Assembly (NCBI GenBank): GCA_017438745.1
Contig: JAFRUS010000059.1
Location: forward strand, 1 to 41,280
Direction of reading: 5' to 3'
From: Oscillospiraceae bacterium
GTDB taxonomy: Bacteria; Bacillota; Clostridia; Oscillospirales; Ruminococcaceae
Length of the DNA stretch: 41,280 nucleotides
Positions within the stretch are counted from its first letter, which is position 1, and each line of letters begins with the position of its first letter. A model generated the notes under the pieces. That model was not told the origin of the DNA, searched no databases, and saw only the letters and a list, made by a program, of their open reading frames with translations. Below, piece after piece: positions 14,487 through 22,634 of this stretch. The translations under genes were made by a program, and so were the position numbers.

Positions 14487-17147
14487 ATGAAGAACAAAAA
14501 AATCTGGAGTCGCTTTCTTGCAGGCGCACTGAGCCTCACTGTCGTCAGCAGTGCTATGGCTCCGTCACTTGTGGATGCAACAGCCGGAGATCCGCCGCCG
14601 GAGATATGGGACGATGAACGAGTTTTCCCTGATCCGGATTCATTCAGCTACGATGACGTTGAAATTAACTTCGCCAAGGCACTTCAGTATGTCCTCTATT
14701 TCTATGACGCTGAAATGTGCGGCAAGGATGTAAATCCTAAAACCGGAGAAAAGCTCCGTCAGCTCGAATGGCGCGGAGCGTGTCACGTTGAGGACTACGC
14801 GATCCCTCTCCAGCCTGTTGACATGGAAGGTGCTGACGCAAAGTTCGGTACTAACCTCTCACAGGAATTCATCGATGAGTACAGAGACATCCTTGATCCT
14901 GACGGTGACGGTACCATCGACTGCGGCGGCGGTATGCACGATGCCGGTGACCACGTAAAATTCGGTCTTCCTGGTACATACGCAGCTTCGACTCTCGGAT
15001 GGGGCTACTACGAATTCAGGGACGCCTACAAGGATACAGGAAACCAGGAACACATCGAAACTATTCTTCATCAGTTCAACGACTTCTACATGAAGGGTAC
15101 TTACCTCGATGAAGACGACAAGGTAGTAGCTTTCTGCTATCAGGTCGGCGAAGGCAACAACGACCACAACTACTGGTGCCCTCCTGAACTTCAGGACACA
15201 AAGATGCTCCTCAACTTCGCAAGACCTGCATACTTCGCAACTGTAGACACACCTGCTTCAGATATGTGTGCAGGCGCTGCTGCTTCACTCGCTATCAACT
15301 ACCTCAACTTCAAGGACACAGAACCTGAATACGCTGCTGAAAGTCTTAAGAAAGCCATCGCACTATATGACTTCGCTCGTGAAACTCACAAGGAAGCTGA
15401 AGACAGCAACGAAGTACTCAGCCTTGGTTACGACGGCGGTTTCTATACTTCAAGCTACGACTACGATGAACTCGCATGGGCTGCTGTATGGCTCAACATC
15501 TGTACAGGCAAAAAGGAATACATCGATCACATCAACTCAGTTGATACTTCTGAAGTAACTGAAACAGGCGGTTACAAATATACCGGATATATCAAGAGAA
15601 TCATGGAGACAACAGGTTCTACATGGCAGAATATCTGGGTACACTGCTGGGATACAGTATGGGGCGGCGTTTTTGCAAAGCTCGCACCTATCACAAACAA
15701 CGAACGTGACTGGTTCATTTTCAGATGGAATCTCGAATTCTGGTCAGGCGAACCGCACCTTAAGTGTGCAGGCCTTGCAGACGAGATCTGGAACATGGAC
15801 TACCAGCACATCAAGGACGTTGATCCTAACGACAAGACATACATCAACATGTCACCTTCAAAGTTTTCTGTTGTAAACGAATACGGTTCATGCCGTTACA
15901 ACACAGCTGCAGGTCTCTGTGCTGCCGTTTACAGAAAGGAAACTGCAAAGTTTGACGAGGAATACACAGGATTCACTGACTGGGCTGAAAGACAGATGGA
16001 ATACATCATGGGTAAGAACCCGATGAACCGTCCGTACATCGTAGGCTACTCACCTACAGCAGCTTCACATCCTCACCACCGTGCAGCTCACGGCTCAACA
16101 ACATTCAGCATGGACGATCCGATTGATCAGGCACATACACTCTGGGGTGCTCTCGTAGGCGGTCCTGACTCAACAGACTGGCACAGAGACATCACTAAGG
16201 ACTACGTTTACAACGAAGTTGCTGTTGACTACAACGCTGGTATCGTAGGCGATCTTGCTGCTCTTTACAAGTGGTACGGAACAGAAGACATGAAGCCTGA
16301 AGAAAACTTCCCTCCGAAGGAACCTGAAAAGACAGACTTCTGGATCGAAGGTAACGTTGTACAGGAAAACGTTGAAAGAACACAGGTAACTGTACGTGTA
16401 CACAATGACACAACACAGCCTCCGAGATACCTCTACACTGAAAAGCTCAAGGCACGCTACTACTTCGATATATCGGAACTCGTTGCCAAGGGACAGAGCA
16501 TAAAGGATGTAAGAACTGAAGTTTACTACGATGAAGTTCAGTCGACCACTGACATGAAGGAAAGCGCAAAGGTATCACAGCCGATACATCTTAAAGACAA
16601 TGTTTACTACGTTGAAATGGACTGGACAGGTACTCTCTGGCACGGTGCAAGAGCTCTGCAGTTCGGTATTCTCGTAGGACAGGATGCTGAATACGAAAGC
16701 AACTGGGATGCTACAAACGACTACAGCCGTGAAGGTCTTGAAATGTCCGAGGAATTCGGCCCGACAGACAGAATCCCTGTTTACTTTGAAGACGAACTCG
16801 TTTACGGAACACCTTATGGTGAAGAGCCAAAGGAATTCCCTCCGATAAACCCATCAGAAGAACCTGACACATCTGCTGCAAAAACACCTGCAACAAAGAC
16901 TCCTGCTACAAAGGAACCTACTGACAAGACAAGCGAACTCATCTACGGTGATATCAACGCAGACAAGAAGGTTGACGTTACAGACATGTCACTCTTAAGT
17001 CTTTACCTCATCGGCGACCGCAAGCTTACAGGTGATCAGCTCAAGGCTGCAGATGTACTTACTGACGGCACAGTAAACCTTACAGACCTTGCAACACTCA
17101 GACAGTATCTTTCAAAAAAGATCAAATCTATCGGACCTGAAAAATGA
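14487..17147 (+). CDS. Cellulosomal GH9 endoglucanase with CBM3 and dockerin
   Basis: An 886-residue secreted cellulase. A signal peptide (about 1-32, MKNKKIWSRFLAGALSLTVV) is followed by a GH9 catalytic domain (about 55-605), a CBM3-type module (about 616-775, resembling CBM3c that assists processive GH9 enzymes), a Thr/Pro linker (KTPATKTPATK) and a C-terminal type I dockerin (about 820-880). GH9 marks are DAGDHVKFGLP with Asp152 and Asp155, the HPHHRAAHG signature, and NEVAVDYNAG with the catalytic acid Glu577. The first dockerin loop is DINADKKVD; the second, DVLTDGTVN, departs from the usual DxNxDG. The ATG at 14487 follows AAAGGTTGA and opens the signal peptide. Its stop codon overlaps the next ATG (ATGA). 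Confidence 0.95.
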   Translation: MKNKKIWSRFLAGALSLTVVSSAMAPSLVDATAGDPPPEIWDDERVFPDPDSFSYDDVEINFAKALQYVLYFYDAEMCGKDVNPKTGEKLRQLEWRGACHVEDYAIPLQPVDMEGADAKFGTNLSQEFIDEYRDILDPDGDGTIDCGGGMHDAGDHVKFGLPGTYAASTLGWGYYEFRDAYKDTGNQEHIETILHQFNDFYMKGTYLDEDDKVVAFCYQVGEGNNDHNYWCPPELQDTKMLLNFARPAYFATVDTPASDMCAGAAASLAINYLNFKDTEPEYAAESLKKAIALYDFARETHKEAEDSNEVLSLGYDGGFYTSSYDYDELAWAAVWLNICTGKKEYIDHINSVDTSEVTETGGYKYTGYIKRIMETTGSTWQNIWVHCWDTVWGGVFAKLAPITNNERDWFIFRWNLEFWSGEPHLKCAGLADEIWNMDYQHIKDVDPNDKTYINMSPSKFSVVNEYGSCRYNTAAGLCAAVYRKETAKFDEEYTGFTDWAERQMEYIMGKNPMNRPYIVGYSPTAASHPHHRAAHGSTTFSMDDPIDQAHTLWGALVGGPDSTDWHRDITKDYVYNEVAVDYNAGIVGDLAALYKWYGTEDMKPEENFPPKEPEKTDFWIEGNVVQENVERTQVTVRVHNDTTQPPRYLYTEKLKARYYFDISELVAKGQSIKDVRTEVYYDEVQSTTDMKESAKVSQPIHLKDNVYYVEMDWTGTLWHGARALQFGILVGQDAEYESNWDATNDYSREGLEMSEEFGPTDRIPVYFEDELVYGTPYGEEPKEFPPINPSEEPDTSAAKTPATKTPATKEPTDKTSELIYGDINADKKVDVTDMSLLSLYLIGDRKLTGDQLKAADVLTDGTVNLTDLATLRQYLSKKIKSIGPEK

Positions 17148-17980
17148 TCGTCAGAATGATTTGTACCGACCTTGACGGGACTCTGTTACGATCTGACAAG
17201 ACCGTAAGCGATTATTCCTTAAATGTTCTTAAAAGAGCATCGGAAAAAGGGATAATCGTTGTCCCCGTCACAGGACGGCATCTTAAAGGAATACCGCAGA
17301 GCATTCTGGATCAGGGCGTGAGATACGCCATATGTTCAAACGGTGCAGGTCTTTACGACGCTGCTTCGGGTGAAATGCTTAAGGAAGAATGTATTCCTGA
17401 ACACATCATGAATGAACTTGTTGATGTTTTTCCTGAACTCGATGTAATGTCCGATCTGTTCACATGTGAAAACGCATATACAGATGAACGCAGTCTTGAC
17501 GTACTCAAGGACGTTGACGCTTCTGATGCCGTAAAGGCTTACATAAGAAGCAGCAGAGTCACCACCGGCGGAATAAAAGAGTTCTACCGTGAAAGCAGTC
17601 CGAAAGTTGAAAAGATCACAGTAAATTTCCGTAAGATAAACGGAGTATTCAAAAACCGTGACACTCTTCTTTCCATACTTGCAAAGTACGATGATGAACT
17701 CGTTTATGTCACAGGCGGTGCGAACAACATCGAAATCACATCGAAAAAAGCAACAAAGGGAAAATGCATAACAGCTCTTTCCGAAATGACCGGAATACCG
17801 CTTTCAGAGATTGCCGCTCTCGGTGATACGGAAAACGATCTGAGTATACTTGAAACAGTCGGCATAAGCATTGCGATGCTCAACGCTGACAGTAATGTAA
17901 AGGAACTCTGCCGGTTCACCACTGATCATGACAATGACTCAGACGGTGCAGCAAAGTTTATCGAAAAAATGATAAAATAA
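17144..17980 (+). CDS. Cof-type HAD-IIB sugar-phosphate/FMN phosphatase family protein
   Basis: A 278-residue cytosolic HAD hydrolase of the Cof/HAD-IIB subfamily, which dephosphorylates sugar phosphates, FMN or similar metabolites. Motif I is CTDLDGTLL with the nucleophilic Asp, motif II PVTGRH, motif III the lysine in KKATKGKCI and motif IV GDTENDLSIL; the cap between is the alpha/beta type of HAD-IIB. Its ATG shares four bases with the cellulase stop codon and has no ribosome-binding site of its own, so translation probably depends on re-initiation after the cellulase. The shared expression suggests, but does not show, a role in handling sugars released by the cellulosome. Confidence 0.9.
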   Translation: MIVRMICTDLDGTLLRSDKTVSDYSLNVLKRASEKGIIVVPVTGRHLKGIPQSILDQGVRYAICSNGAGLYDAASGEMLKEECIPEHIMNELVDVFPELDVMSDLFTCENAYTDERSLDVLKDVDASDAVKAYIRSSRVTTGGIKEFYRESSPKVEKITVNFRKINGVFKNRDTLLSILAKYDDELVYVTGGANNIEITSKKATKGKCITALSEMTGIPLSEIAALGDTENDLSILETVGISIAMLNADSNVKELCRFTTDHDNDSDGAAKFIEKMIK

Positions 17981-18022
17981 AAAATACGGACAGTGCCAGC
18001 TCGGCATTGTCCGTATTTTTTT
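17981..18022 (+). terminator. Terminator of the GH9-HAD operon
   Basis: AAAAATACGGACAGTGCC pairs with GGCATTGTCCGTATTTTT around AGCTC (one G-U), followed by more T. Confidence 0.92.
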
Positions 18023-18044
18023 ATTAAGAAAACGTTAAATTATT

Positions 18045-18112
18045 GCGTTGAATGGAGCGAAGCCCCGCATTCCCTCTCCCGCAGATCCGGTGAAGCCGTA
18101 TCTGCGGCTTAT
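18045..18112 (-). repeat. Interspersed repeat, diverged copy 3 (reverse)
   Basis: On the minus strand GCAGATACGG-CTTCA-CCGGATCTGC, then a GGGAG-containing spacer, then GCGGGGCTTCGCTCC. This is the hairpin 1 and hairpin 2 order of the copies at 2233 and 7645, with the same CTTCA loop; hairpin 3 is absent. Confidence 0.6.
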
Positions 18113-18118
18113 CATTCT

Positions 18119-18979
18119 TTAATATTCGTAATAAAGATTAAGATCTGTATCATAATTGATACCGTCTACCCTGCCTTCATCGGTGTACTGCCACATAACA
18201 AACTTATACGGGAACTCCGGATAATCCTTATACTCTGCAAGCCAGAGAGGATACTCCGAAATCACCTCCATATCATATTTGTCAAACTGGTCACGAAGAA
18301 GATTGAGTGAAGCATAGATTATCGGCTTGTATCCGTTCTCCTCGATCGTACGGCAGAATGTGAGCGCACACTCACAGAGTTCTTCACCTGCAAGGTCATC
18401 GGTTCTTGCATCATCATGCGTGACCGGTTCCCAGTCATATGCGACCGGACAGGTAATGCTGTAATCTTTTATAAGATCAAGTACAAAACGTGCTTCCTCC
18501 TCAGCCTCTGCACTGGTAGTGGCCTGCGAGAAAAAGTACACACCTGTTTCAAGACCTGCATTCTGCGCACCGGTCATATTCTTCTGAAAGTATTCGTCGA
18601 TGTTGAGCTTACCGCTCTCGTAGCCTCTGAATCCTGCTCTTACCATAGCGTAATCAACTCCGGCTGCCTTTACCTTCGGCCAGTTGATCTCTTTCTGAGC
18701 ATAGGAAACATCGATGCCTGTTTTTGAAACTCTGTCACCTTCGCTGTATTTTATAAATCCTTTGTCCTTATAGAATTTCGTCGTATCGAGCTTTGTAAAT
18801 GTCACATTAATGCCAGGTACTGTGAACGGTCCCGGATCAGGCATTGCCCTTTCCCTGCCTGAAAGAAGAAATACAAAACCAACTATGAGCAGTAGAATTG
18901 CTGCAGCAAGTACAGATCCGATTATTATAAGTGATTTTAAAGGACCTGTTTTTTTTCTCATATTCTCGTTTATGATCAT
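18119..18979 (-). CDS. Membrane-anchored GH25 lysozyme (N-acetylmuramidase)
   Basis: A 286-residue protein with a short cytosolic tail, one membrane segment (about 16-38, LIIIGSVLAAAILLLIVGFVFLL) and an extracellular GH25 domain (about 85-286) that cleaves the MurNAc-GlcNAc bond of peptidoglycan. GH25 marks are the opening KTGIDVSYAQKEINWPKVK with the first acidic residue, VRAGFRGYESGKLNIDEYF, and AYDWEPV holding the catalytic Asp/Glu pair; it ends with VMWQYTDEGRVDGI, the usual last strand. No dockerin or wall-binding repeats. Neither the ATG at 18979 nor the one at 18961 has a convincing ribosome-binding site, so the exact start is unsure. It lies 119 bases after the GH24 gene and may share its transcript. 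Confidence 0.88.
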   Translation of the reverse strand: MIINENMRKKTGPLKSLIIIGSVLAAAILLLIVGFVFLLSGRERAMPDPGPFTVPGINVTFTKLDTTKFYKDKGFIKYSEGDRVSKTGIDVSYAQKEINWPKVKAAGVDYAMVRAGFRGYESGKLNIDEYFQKNMTGAQNAGLETGVYFFSQATTSAEAEEEARFVLDLIKDYSITCPVAYDWEPVTHDDARTDDLAGEELCECALTFCRTIEENGYKPIIYASLNLLRDQFDKYDMEVISEYPLWLAEYKDYPEFPYKFVMWQYTDEGRVDGINYDTDLNLYYEY

Positions 18980-19098
18980 AAGTGCTGAAAACGTCTCCCT
19001 GAATAATTATTTATTTTCTGCTTCCAGAGTCATAAAACTCTGAATTTCTGAAAATAGCGCTACCCCTGTTATCATTCTTGTTCCCCGTTTTCCCGTTA

Positions 19099-20583
19099 TC
19101 ATTCAGCAAACAGATCGTAGATCTGATCATTGTTTTCCTGTACTGCAAGCATATCCTGCTTCATGTGTATGCTGTCAAAAACATCTATGACACCGTCAGC
19201 ATTAATATCCCCGCTGTCGCTGACATTATTTTCGGCTGTACCAAGTATATGCTGCTTTACATAATAGTTATCCTCCGGATCAATGGCACCATTCCTGTTG
19301 ATATCACCCGGACGCGCATTTACTTTGACGATAAGGCCGCATGAGAGTCCTTTGTACGTAACTGTTATAATACTTTCACCAGGCACCATCGTATTGCCTT
19401 CGCACCCGTAGTCTTCAACTATTTCCTCATGTCCGTCATCAAACTGTGCGACAATGACCATACCGGCATTTTCAAATATCTCGCCGGCAAGATATTCTGT
19501 TTTCTGAGGCATTGCTCTCAGAATAATATCCACTGGCGGTTCATCGGCTCCAACCTTTTTAGCGTAATTGAGAACACACCATCCCGGCTTGCCGTTATAT
19601 TCAGTTCTTCCCCATGTATACTCATCGTCCTTGAACGTCTCATACACAGTTATGACCGCTTCGTAAGGCACAACGTCAAGCACATCGAAGTTCGTTCCGT
19701 GATTGTATCTCAGTCTCACGCCCGTAGTTGAGGTTATGCTGTACTGGTCAAATTTTTCCTCATCAGGCACGGTGACAGTCTCAACTTCTCCCCTGATATG
19801 TTCCGCGTAATCAAGAACGCACCAGCCGCTCATTCCGCCGTACTCCGTCTTTCCCCACAGAAAACCGCCGATTTCTTTCTTTTCATCAACGGTGATCGTC
19901 TGGTTATAAGGAATCACATTTATTATTTCAGATTCAGTATCAGAATCTTTCCGGAGCCTGATACCGGTCGAGGATGTTACTCTCCATTTTTCTCCCGTTT
20001 CATTTACCGAATAGTCAACACCCGAAAGGAAAAGAGCTGCTTCCTCCTCGCGACGGCGCACTAGTCCCGGAAGCACTTCTCCGCCGGCTTTGCACCAGAG
20101 TTTAAAGGCATCGGTTATCTGTTCAGGTGTGTAGTTTTCGATGCCATTAATAAGATATGTTCTTATGGTGACTTCGGAAGTATTGTTCCATACATTGCCC
20201 ATGTTGTACGTAAAGCTAACAAGCGCATCGTACTGGTTCTGGGTAACTGAAAGGCCGTACTTGTCAAGAAAATTCTTAACGAATTTTTCATAGACAACAA
20301 CTACCTCGCGAAGCAGTCGGTCAGCCTCCGCCTCAGTTATACCGTCAGGATAGTCATCCTTGCCTACCCCTGTGCCGTATCCTATCGACCACTGATGGTA
20401 ATCCCACTGGGCATACTGGGAAAATCCTTCAAAGCTCTTTATAAGAGCAAGTCCGTTCTCGCTTATCTGATATGAAGATGCTGAACAGACGACATTGTAA
20501 TTATCATTTAAATAAACTTCCGAAAAAAGTTCTGAACCTGCAAGTGCAAAAGCAAGAAGCAGACTCATACATTTTCTTTTCAT
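19099..20583 (-). CDS. Dockerin-bearing GH24 lysozyme with two SH3 domains and an Ig-like module
   Basis: A 494-residue secreted protein. A signal peptide (about 1-35) precedes a phage-type GH24 muramidase domain (about 38-195) with the catalytic Glu in ALIKSFEGF and the conserved WSIGYGTG threonine. Two bacterial SH3 domains follow (about 200-262 and 272-335, each with STTG/STGxRLR and GWCVLxYA), then an Ig-like (Big_3-type) segment (about 345-415) and a C-terminal dockerin (about 420-480) with loops DINRNGAID and DINADGVID. GGAGG precedes the ATG. In phages the GH24 fold lyses the host; here SH3 domains suggest wall binding, and the dockerin suggests docking onto a cohesin. Target, own wall or other bacteria's, is unknown. 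Confidence 0.92.
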   Translation of the reverse strand: MKRKCMSLLLAFALAGSELFSEVYLNDNYNVVCSASSYQISENGLALIKSFEGFSQYAQWDYHQWSIGYGTGVGKDDYPDGITEAEADRLLREVVVVYEKFVKNFLDKYGLSVTQNQYDALVSFTYNMGNVWNNTSEVTIRTYLINGIENYTPEQITDAFKLWCKAGGEVLPGLVRRREEEAALFLSGVDYSVNETGEKWRVTSSTGIRLRKDSDTESEIINVIPYNQTITVDEKKEIGGFLWGKTEYGGMSGWCVLDYAEHIRGEVETVTVPDEEKFDQYSITSTTGVRLRYNHGTNFDVLDVVPYEAVITVYETFKDDEYTWGRTEYNGKPGWCVLNYAKKVGADEPPVDIILRAMPQKTEYLAGEIFENAGMVIVAQFDDGHEEIVEDYGCEGNTMVPGESIITVTYKGLSCGLIVKVNARPGDINRNGAIDPEDNYYVKQHILGTAENNVSDSGDINADGVIDVFDSIHMKQDMLAVQENNDQIYDLFAE

Positions 20584-20617
20584 TTACTTTCCTCCGATCT
20601 GCCTGTTATCTGAGATC

Positions 20618-20649
20618 AGCTGTCATTTCATTTCTGATGTGTGACAGCT
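20618..20649. terminator. Hairpin directly after the nth stop codon
   Basis: AGCTGTCA (20618-20625) pairs with TGACAGCT (20642-20649), touching the nth stop codon at 20650. No U-run follows on the minus strand, so it may only stall transcription or protect the 3' end; it lies between nth and the GH24 gene. Confidence 0.3.
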
Positions 20650-21294
20650 TTATTCAGATACTGCAGCTTTGGCGCAGGATGCGCAGATATCCGAAAGGCA
20701 GCATTCACTGCATACCGGTTTTCTTGCCCTGCATATCTCACGGCCGAAAAACACAAGACGATGACAAAGATCAGATCCTTCAGAAGGAGGAACGATCTTT
20801 CTCAGGTCAGTTTCGACTTTATGAGGTTCAGTATTCTTTGTAAGGCCAATTCTTCCTGTTATCCTTATACAGTGTGTATCAGTGACTATCGCCGGCTTTC
20901 CGTAAACGTCACCGAGAATAAGATTGGCCGTTTTCCTTCCCACACCCGGAAGTGCAGTCAGTTTTTCCATTGTGTCCGGCACTTCGCCGTCAAATTCGGA
21001 AATGATCATTGCAGCCATTTCCTTTATGCTCTTTGCCTTGTTCCTGTAGAAACCGCAGGGCTTCACTATTTCCTCAAGTTCAGGTAAGGAAGCGTCCGCA
21101 AAGCTTTGCAGCGTAGGATATTTTGCAAACAGATCTTTCGTGACTATATTAACACGTGCATCAGTACACTGCGCCGAAAGTCTGGTCGCAATAAGCAGTT
21201 CATATGGTTTGTCGTAAACAAGTGAACAGACCGCTTCAGGATATTTCTCCTTAAGCCGTTCACACACCAGAATTGCCTTTTCTTTTTTTGTCAT
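20650..21294 (-). CDS. nth: Endonuclease III (DNA glycosylase/AP lyase)
   Basis: A 214-residue base-excision-repair enzyme that removes oxidised pyrimidines and nicks the abasic site. The helix-hairpin-helix LPGVGRKTA carries catalytic Lys121, and catalytic Asp139 is in VTDTHCIRI. The [4Fe-4S] cluster motif C-x6-C-x2-C-x5-C is intact (Cys188, Cys195, Cys198, Cys204). Length is standard. The gene starts inside the 3' end of the PPase/NUDIX-like gene (35-base overlap), so they share a transcript; GGAGG lies about 12 bases before the ATG. Confidence 0.96.
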   Translation of the reverse strand: MTKKEKAILVCERLKEKYPEAVCSLVYDKPYELLIATRLSAQCTDARVNIVTKDLFAKYPTLQSFADASLPELEEIVKPCGFYRNKAKSIKEMAAMIISEFDGEVPDTMEKLTALPGVGRKTANLILGDVYGKPAIVTDTHCIRITGRIGLTKNTEPHKVETDLRKIVPPSEGSDLCHRLVFFGREICRARKPVCSECCLSDICASCAKAAVSE

Positions 21295-22030
21295 AATGTT
21301 CTTTTGCCTCCATCAGCAGGATCCTCTCCTGCGGATCGTCAAGGCTTCTTATAGCCTGATCAAATTCAAGATTAATAGTCCGGAAGCTGCAGTCCTCCGG
21401 AATTCTGAGTTTTCTTTCTGTGTATGTTCCAAAATACATGATCGTCTTCTGCTTTTTGCCTTCAGGAGTTCCGAGGGTGTACTCAGTTTTGAAGTCATCA
21501 ACGTCAGGCTTTATTCCGGTGTAGTAATTCACCACACGAACGGAAGCCTGCTTTTCAGACTCGCCGTAGTTTATGACATCTTTTATAAAACTGACCTTCT
21601 TTGTTTTTTTGTCCTCAGCAAGAAGAAACCTGATCTTGTCACCGTAGTCCTTTACAAGTATCATTCCGCAGACTATGGTCATGAAAAACTCAAAATCAGA
21701 CTTGTACTGTCTTTCGTAGAAGCCGAGACATTCACGTATCTGCTGTTCACAGTAGAGTTTTCCCTCAGGCGCAGCAACAAAAAGAAGCCGCTCTTTAGCA
21801 GGGCGCTTTATAACAGCGAGTATCTTTCCCCTGAAGTCTTCGGAGACATCTTCAGCACCCATAATATAGATCATGTGCCTTTCCTGTTTAGGAAGATCTT
21901 TTTCAGCTGTAAAGAAACCCATCTTCACAAGATAACTCACGCTCTTGCGTCCGACGTTTCTCATACCCTGCTGCTTGTCAACTGTAATATCAGCGTCTCT
22001 TCCAAGCAGAGAATTACGATTATTTGTCAC
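21260..22030 (-). CDS. Pyrophosphatase-tail/degenerate NUDIX fusion protein
   Basis: A 256-residue protein I read as two remnants. Residues about 52-115 (MIYIMGAEDVSEDFRGKIL, then the APEG and FYERQYKSDF segments) resemble the C-terminal part of Firmicute inorganic pyrophosphatases, whose catalytic N-terminal half is missing here. Residues about 117-245 have a NUDIX layout (CGMILVKDYGDKIRFLLAE, then GESEKQASVRVVNYYTGI, then TIMYFGTY), but the box is degenerate: Glu157, Arg165 and Gly172 remain while the three other glutamates are Val166, Tyr169 and Tyr170. It is probably not a metal-dependent hydrolase; a binding or regulatory role is inferred. GTG start at 22030 with AAGGA upstream. The 3' end overlaps nth. 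Assignment is by eye, so the domain calls are moderate. Confidence 0.55.
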   Translation of the reverse strand: MTNNRNSLLGRDADITVDKQQGMRNVGRKSVSYLVKMGFFTAEKDLPKQERHMIYIMGAEDVSEDFRGKILAVIKRPAKERLLFVAAPEGKLYCEQQIRECLGFYERQYKSDFEFFMTIVCGMILVKDYGDKIRFLLAEDKKTKKVSFIKDVINYGESEKQASVRVVNYYTGIKPDVDDFKTEYTLGTPEGKKQKTIMYFGTYTERKLRIPEDCSFRTINLEFDQAIRSLDDPQERILLMEAKEHYDKKRKGNSGV

Positions 22031-22131
22031 ACCTATTTATCCTTCCTGTCAAATGTATACTTTTTTATTTTACCACAAAAACTTATTATATGCAAGTTTG
22101 GCCACCAAACGTCGTATTTACGCAGTTTACA

Positions 22132-22160
22132 CAAAACACCCTGACCTTTCGGCCAGGGTG
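22132..22160 (-). terminator. Terminator of the fliD-fliS transcript
   Basis: CACCCTGACC (22137-22146) pairs with GGCCAGGGTG (22151-22160) around TTTC with one mismatch; TTTTG follows on the minus strand. Confidence 0.75.
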
Positions 22161-22169
22161 CGCAACAGG

Positions 22170-22550
22170 TTATTTCATGTGTACTTTCTTTTCAGCCTGC
22201 TGGAATGAATCCTTCAGTTCTGAAAGCATCGGGATGATCGGCTTTAACACCTCAACACGCTTGCGGATATTCGCCTGAACAAGAGTTCTTATGAAGTAAT
22301 CGTAAAGCATGTGCAGGTTTGAAGCTATTTCGTACTTATAATCGAGGATGCCGTCAAGGTAGTGGATTATTCTCTGCGCCTTTCTGATAGCCTTGTCAGC
22401 TTCATCCAGGTCATTCTTCTCTTCAATATAGAAAACTGCATGATTGAGCATCTTTATGCATTCCTCGTAAAGAACTATTATAAGCTCTCCCGGTGTCATG
22501 GTCATTATCGCCTGTTCTTTGTAGTTGTTATATGGGTTTGAAGCAGCCAT
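22170..22550 (-). CDS. fliS: Flagellin export chaperone FliS
   Basis: A 126-residue all-helical cytosolic chaperone that holds flagellin unfolded before export. The N-terminus is typical (NPYNNYKEQAIMTMTPGELIIVLYEECIKML), as is the downstream RKAQRIIHYLDGILDYKYEIASNLHMLYDYF segment. AAAGGAG precedes the ATG. It follows fliD by 84 bases, the usual fliD-fliS order, and is terminated at 22132-22160. In species with FliW/CsrA it also affects free flagellin level and thus FliW release. The flagellin gene is not in the window. Confidence 0.95.
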   Translation of the reverse strand: MAASNPYNNYKEQAIMTMTPGELIIVLYEECIKMLNHAVFYIEEKNDLDEADKAIRKAQRIIHYLDGILDYKYEIASNLHMLYDYFIRTLVQANIRKRVEVLKPIIPMLSELKDSFQQAEKKVHMK

Positions 22551-22634
22551 AGAAGACTTCTCCTTTCGGGTAGATTAAATAGTGTTGTTACTGTGAATAC
22601 CGGATGGATCATCAGGCATTCACCGATGTTGTTA

